DNA of 51,070 bases from an uncultured Bacilli bacterium (GTDB lineage Bacteria > Bacillota_I > Bacilli_A > RF39 > UBA660). Under the pieces are notes generated by a model. The model worked only from the letters and a program-made list of their open reading frames with translations. It was not told where the DNA came from and did no database searches. How positions within the stretch are numbered: the stretch's first letter is position 1; each line of letters opens with the position of its first letter. The stretch covers positions 1 to 51,070 of the forward strand of contig CAKORV010000004.1 in assembly GCA_934101625.1 (NCBI GenBank), in the 5' to 3' direction. A program made the translations under genes and the position numbers. This document shows, piece by piece, positions 49,013 to 51,070 of this stretch.

Positions 49013-50419
49013 TTAATCAATTTTAAATTCTACTGAAAAATATTTATGACTTTCACAAAATTCACCAACACATACATCTTTTACTATTCTATAGTATCCC
49101 TTATCTAATGGTCCATATAATTCTTTCCAATTCATATGAAATACTAATTTATTATTTCTATCAACAAAGTATGCTGGCTCATTAAATGCACAATTATCAC
49201 ATACTATTTCTAATGGTTTCCATTCATCATTTTCTTTTTTATCTATTCTATAATATAAACCAAATCCATTTTTTTCTTTATTTAAATCTGTGATTATTAC
49301 ACTAGCGCCCTCTTTAGTTAAGGTGCCATCCATTATCTCCATACTAACATTATCTACTTCATTTAACTCTCCATTACTTTCATATTTTTCATTAACAATA
49401 ATATCTTCATTTATATCTTCTTCTGCTAATTTAATATCTATAATAGTTGCATATTCAAATAAATTAGTTATTGTATCTTCAAACTCATCAAAAGCCAAAA
49501 ACGAAAACTCATAAGTCTTACCAACAACTAAATTATTAGTAATATTAAGTAAAACATAATCTGACTCTCCATTACTTTGAACTAATTGTACTTTGCTAAA
49601 TTCTCTATCATCACTTATAGAAGCACTACTTACATAGTATGTTCTTTTAAAACTCTTATCTTTATTTTCACTTCGTCCACAATATTTACCATTTAAATTA
49701 TTAATCATATCATCTAACCCAATATAAACATCTTTATTATCATCTAAAGTTTTACATATCGCTATTTGATATCTTTCATTTCCATATATAGAAGTCCCAC
49801 CATCATAAAGAAATTCACTAGTAGTATTCCCTAAATTTACTTGACTATCTAAATATTCATTAATTTTAGTTAAACTCGTTTGTCCATGTCTTAAACTAGA
49901 TTCTAATTCATAACACTTTCCATTTACATCACATAAACTAACTCCAGTAATACCATAATAGTAATAATCTCTATCATCATAAGTAAACTTCTTAATAGTT
50001 TTAAAACCTTTATCAGGATCATCTGCATCTAATATAATACTATAAATATCTATCTTAGGATAAATACTCTTATAACTCCAAAAGATTAATGTAAACACAA
50101 ACACTATAGATATTCCTAATACATAAATAAACCTTCTTTTATTATTTTTATTAGTTTTTAACACTTTAATCAAAGATTCATTATTCTTACTTATAACTTT
50201 ATCTTTAGAAATATCTTCTCCATTTATTAGTTCATTAACTGTAATATCAAGAGTCTCACAAATATTATTAAATAAACTTACATCAGGTACTCTTCTACCA
50301 TTTTCCCAATTAGATATTGCACGATCAGTAACCCCAATAATCTTAGCCATCTCTACTTGAGTTAATCCTTTTTCTTTTCTCTTTTTAGATAAATATTTAC
50401 CAATTTTTGTCTGATTCAT
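49013..50419 (-). CDS. Membrane-anchored XRE regulator with large extracellular domain
   Basis: A 468-residue protein. XRE helix-turn-helix at about 5-62 (GLTQVEMAKIIGVTDRAISNWENGRRVPD), a basic linker, one transmembrane helix at about 97-116 (FIYVLGISIVFVFTLIFW), then a long beta-rich outer domain with four clustered cysteines near the C-terminus (IVCDNCAF, VCVGEFCESH). This layout suggests a one-component transmembrane sensor that binds DNA inside and a ligand outside. It lies next to the DUF975/CmpB gene, a likely target or partner. RBS GAAGGGTGAGATA. Confidence 0.8.
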   Translation of the reverse strand: MNQTKIGKYLSKKRKEKGLTQVEMAKIIGVTDRAISNWENGRRVPDVSLFNNICETLDITVNELINGEDISKDKVISKNNESLIKVLKTNKNNKRRFIYVLGISIVFVFTLIFWSYKSIYPKIDIYSIILDADDPDKGFKTIKKFTYDDRDYYYYGITGVSLCDVNGKCYELESSLRHGQTSLTKINEYLDSQVNLGNTTSEFLYDGGTSIYGNERYQIAICKTLDDNKDVYIGLDDMINNLNGKYCGRSENKDKSFKRTYYVSSASISDDREFSKVQLVQSNGESDYVLLNITNNLVVGKTYEFSFLAFDEFEDTITNLFEYATIIDIKLAEEDINEDIIVNEKYESNGELNEVDNVSMEIMDGTLTKEGASVIITDLNKEKNGFGLYYRIDKKENDEWKPLEIVCDNCAFNEPAYFVDRNNKLVFHMNWKELYGPLDKGYYRIVKDVCVGEFCESHKYFSVEFKID

Positions 50420-50491
50420 TATCTCACCCTTCCATAATAATTATAAAAAAAATTAAAGAAAAAGTATACAAACTAAGTGTGGAGTTTTAGT

Positions 50492-50794
50492 TTAATATAC
50501 TTCATCTATTATAAAATCAACAAATTTATTTCTTTTATGTATTAAATAACCTTTAGTATTCTTTTTATATTTATTATATACTGAATATCTTACACTAAAA
50601 TGTTTTACCTGATTATGATATTCAAAATACAATAAATAATTTTCATGCATTACATTATTACTATCTATAATACTCTCTATCTTTTTATTAACTAGCTTAG
50701 CTTCAACTTTTTCTTCTGGTGCTTTCATATCTAATATATGATTACCTATAACAAAAGCAAAACAAATAATAACTATAATTAAAAATATTTGCAT
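50492..50794 (-). CDS. DUF2500-like small membrane protein
   Basis: A 100-residue protein with one N-terminal helix (about 2-19) and a small beta domain: EAKLVNKKIESI, NYLLYFEYHNQVKHFSVRYSVY and a final GYLIHKRNKFVDFI, the order of elements in DUF2500. RBS CGAGGAATAA overlaps the stop of the upstream gene, whose TAA touches this ATG, so the two are co-translated. Function unknown. Confidence 0.7.
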   Translation of the reverse strand: MQIFLIIVIICFAFVIGNHILDMKAPEEKVEAKLVNKKIESIIDSNNVMHENYLLYFEYHNQVKHFSVRYSVYNKYKKNTKGYLIHKRNKFVDFIIDEVY

Positions 50795-51070
50795 TTATTC
50801 CTCGATTGTCATTAAATAGAAGAAACCATTTTCATCATAATCAACAATTACTTCATACTTTTTATTTTCATCAATACTTTTTTTCATATTTATTATTTCA
50901 GTTGAATCACTAGTTTTAATATCATTATAAACAACTGTTATAATGTGATTTTTATTAGTCTTATTACTATCAACTATATCATCCAAATAATCTTTAACCC
51001 AATACCCACTTTTAGTACCATTATAATTTATAAAGTTATTATTAAATTTAGTTACTTCCCATTCTTTATC
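50795..51070 (-). CDS. Unknown protein, 5' end cut by window edge
   Basis: The last 91 codons of a gene whose frame stays open to the window end. The visible part is acidic and beta-rich (KEWEVTKFNNNFINYNGTKSGY, broken here at WVKDYLDDIV, then NHIITVVYNDIKTSD and YEVIVDYDENGFFYLMTIEE). No ATG is found in the visible frame, only a TTG at 50986, so the start is probably beyond the edge. It is directly coupled to the DUF2500-like gene. Family not recognised. Confidence 0.6.
   Translation of the reverse strand, partial: DKEWEVTKFNNNFINYNGTKSGYWVKDYLDDIVDSNKTNKNHIITVVYNDIKTSDSTEIINMKKSIDENKKYEVIVDYDENGFFYLMTIEE

Noticed and set aside
1..51070. CRISPR arrays, tRNA or rRNA genes, insertion sequences, integrases
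   Set aside because: I found no regularly spaced repeats, no cloverleaf with conserved GTTCRA-type arms, no rRNA stretches and no transposase or recombinase motifs in any recognised protein.

Overview
The window is a very AT-rich chromosomal segment of a Bacillota bacterium that forms, or recently formed, endospores. The evidence is a spoIIAA-sigF-spoVAC-spoVAD-spoVAE block, a CotD-like coat protein, two tiny YjcZ-like sporulation peptides and a BclA-like C1q/TNF-fold protein. TGA serves as a stop codon, so the standard bacterial code applies. The base composition, the YAYF-type surface proteins and the small uncharacterised families suggest an uncultured gut lineage of Bacilli or Clostridia; I cannot name it more closely. 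No tRNA, rRNA, CRISPR array, transposase or prophage module was seen.

Layout. 0-5.5 kb: a truncated surface-protein gene, scpB/scpA, a membrane protein, and the spoVA-sigF-spoIIAA operon; this order echoes the B. subtilis spoIIA-spoVA-scpAB neighbourhood. 5.6-11.5 kb: secreted and spore-surface proteins, a zinc alcohol dehydrogenase, an amidoligase and a D,D-carboxypeptidase. 11.6-15.8 kb: a four-gene operon with a divergent sigma-70-like factor, divergent from a LysR regulator. 15.9-27 kb: a coiled-coil protein with a possible PBECR4-like nuclease domain, pnuC, vanY, an HTH-pyrimidine phosphorylase fusion, ssb, a cysteine desulfurase, a HIT protein, tiny spore peptides, prsA, recX with an overlapping orphan RelB/DinJ antitoxin, and rpoZ. 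27-31 kb: a double-nuclease DUF2779 protein and small unknown genes. 31-34 kb: a DUF4358-MBOAT-DHHW cassette probably for envelope O-acylation. 34-37.2 kb: a large structured RNA, which I call OLE RNA, followed by its OapA protein gene and a UvrD-type helicase gene. 37.3-39.5 kb: cotD, a HigB/HigA-ImmA toxin-antitoxin pair and DUF4186. 39.5-45.2 kb: ffh, ylxM, a Nudix gene, ftsY (protein targeting) and rnjA. 45.2-51 kb: a decayed surface-gene fragment, a hydroxyacyl-CoA dehydrogenase, DUF362, a DUF975/CmpB membrane fusion and a membrane-anchored HTH regulator.

The three most striking signals are these. (1) An OLE RNA-OapA-helicase transcription unit has a near-consensus extended -10 promoter. 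(2) A 32-nt inverted repeat (31/32 identical) flanks the HTH half and two outward promoters of the HTH-Pdp gene; it looks like an invertible switch between an HTH-fused and a free nucleoside phosphorylase. (3) The spoIIA-sigF operon lacks spoIIAB, and its SpoIIAA has Leu57-Lys58 where the phosphorylated Ser-Ser normally lies, so the usual partner-switch control of sigma F appears absent or rewired. Homology calls come from reading motifs by eye; no database search was run.
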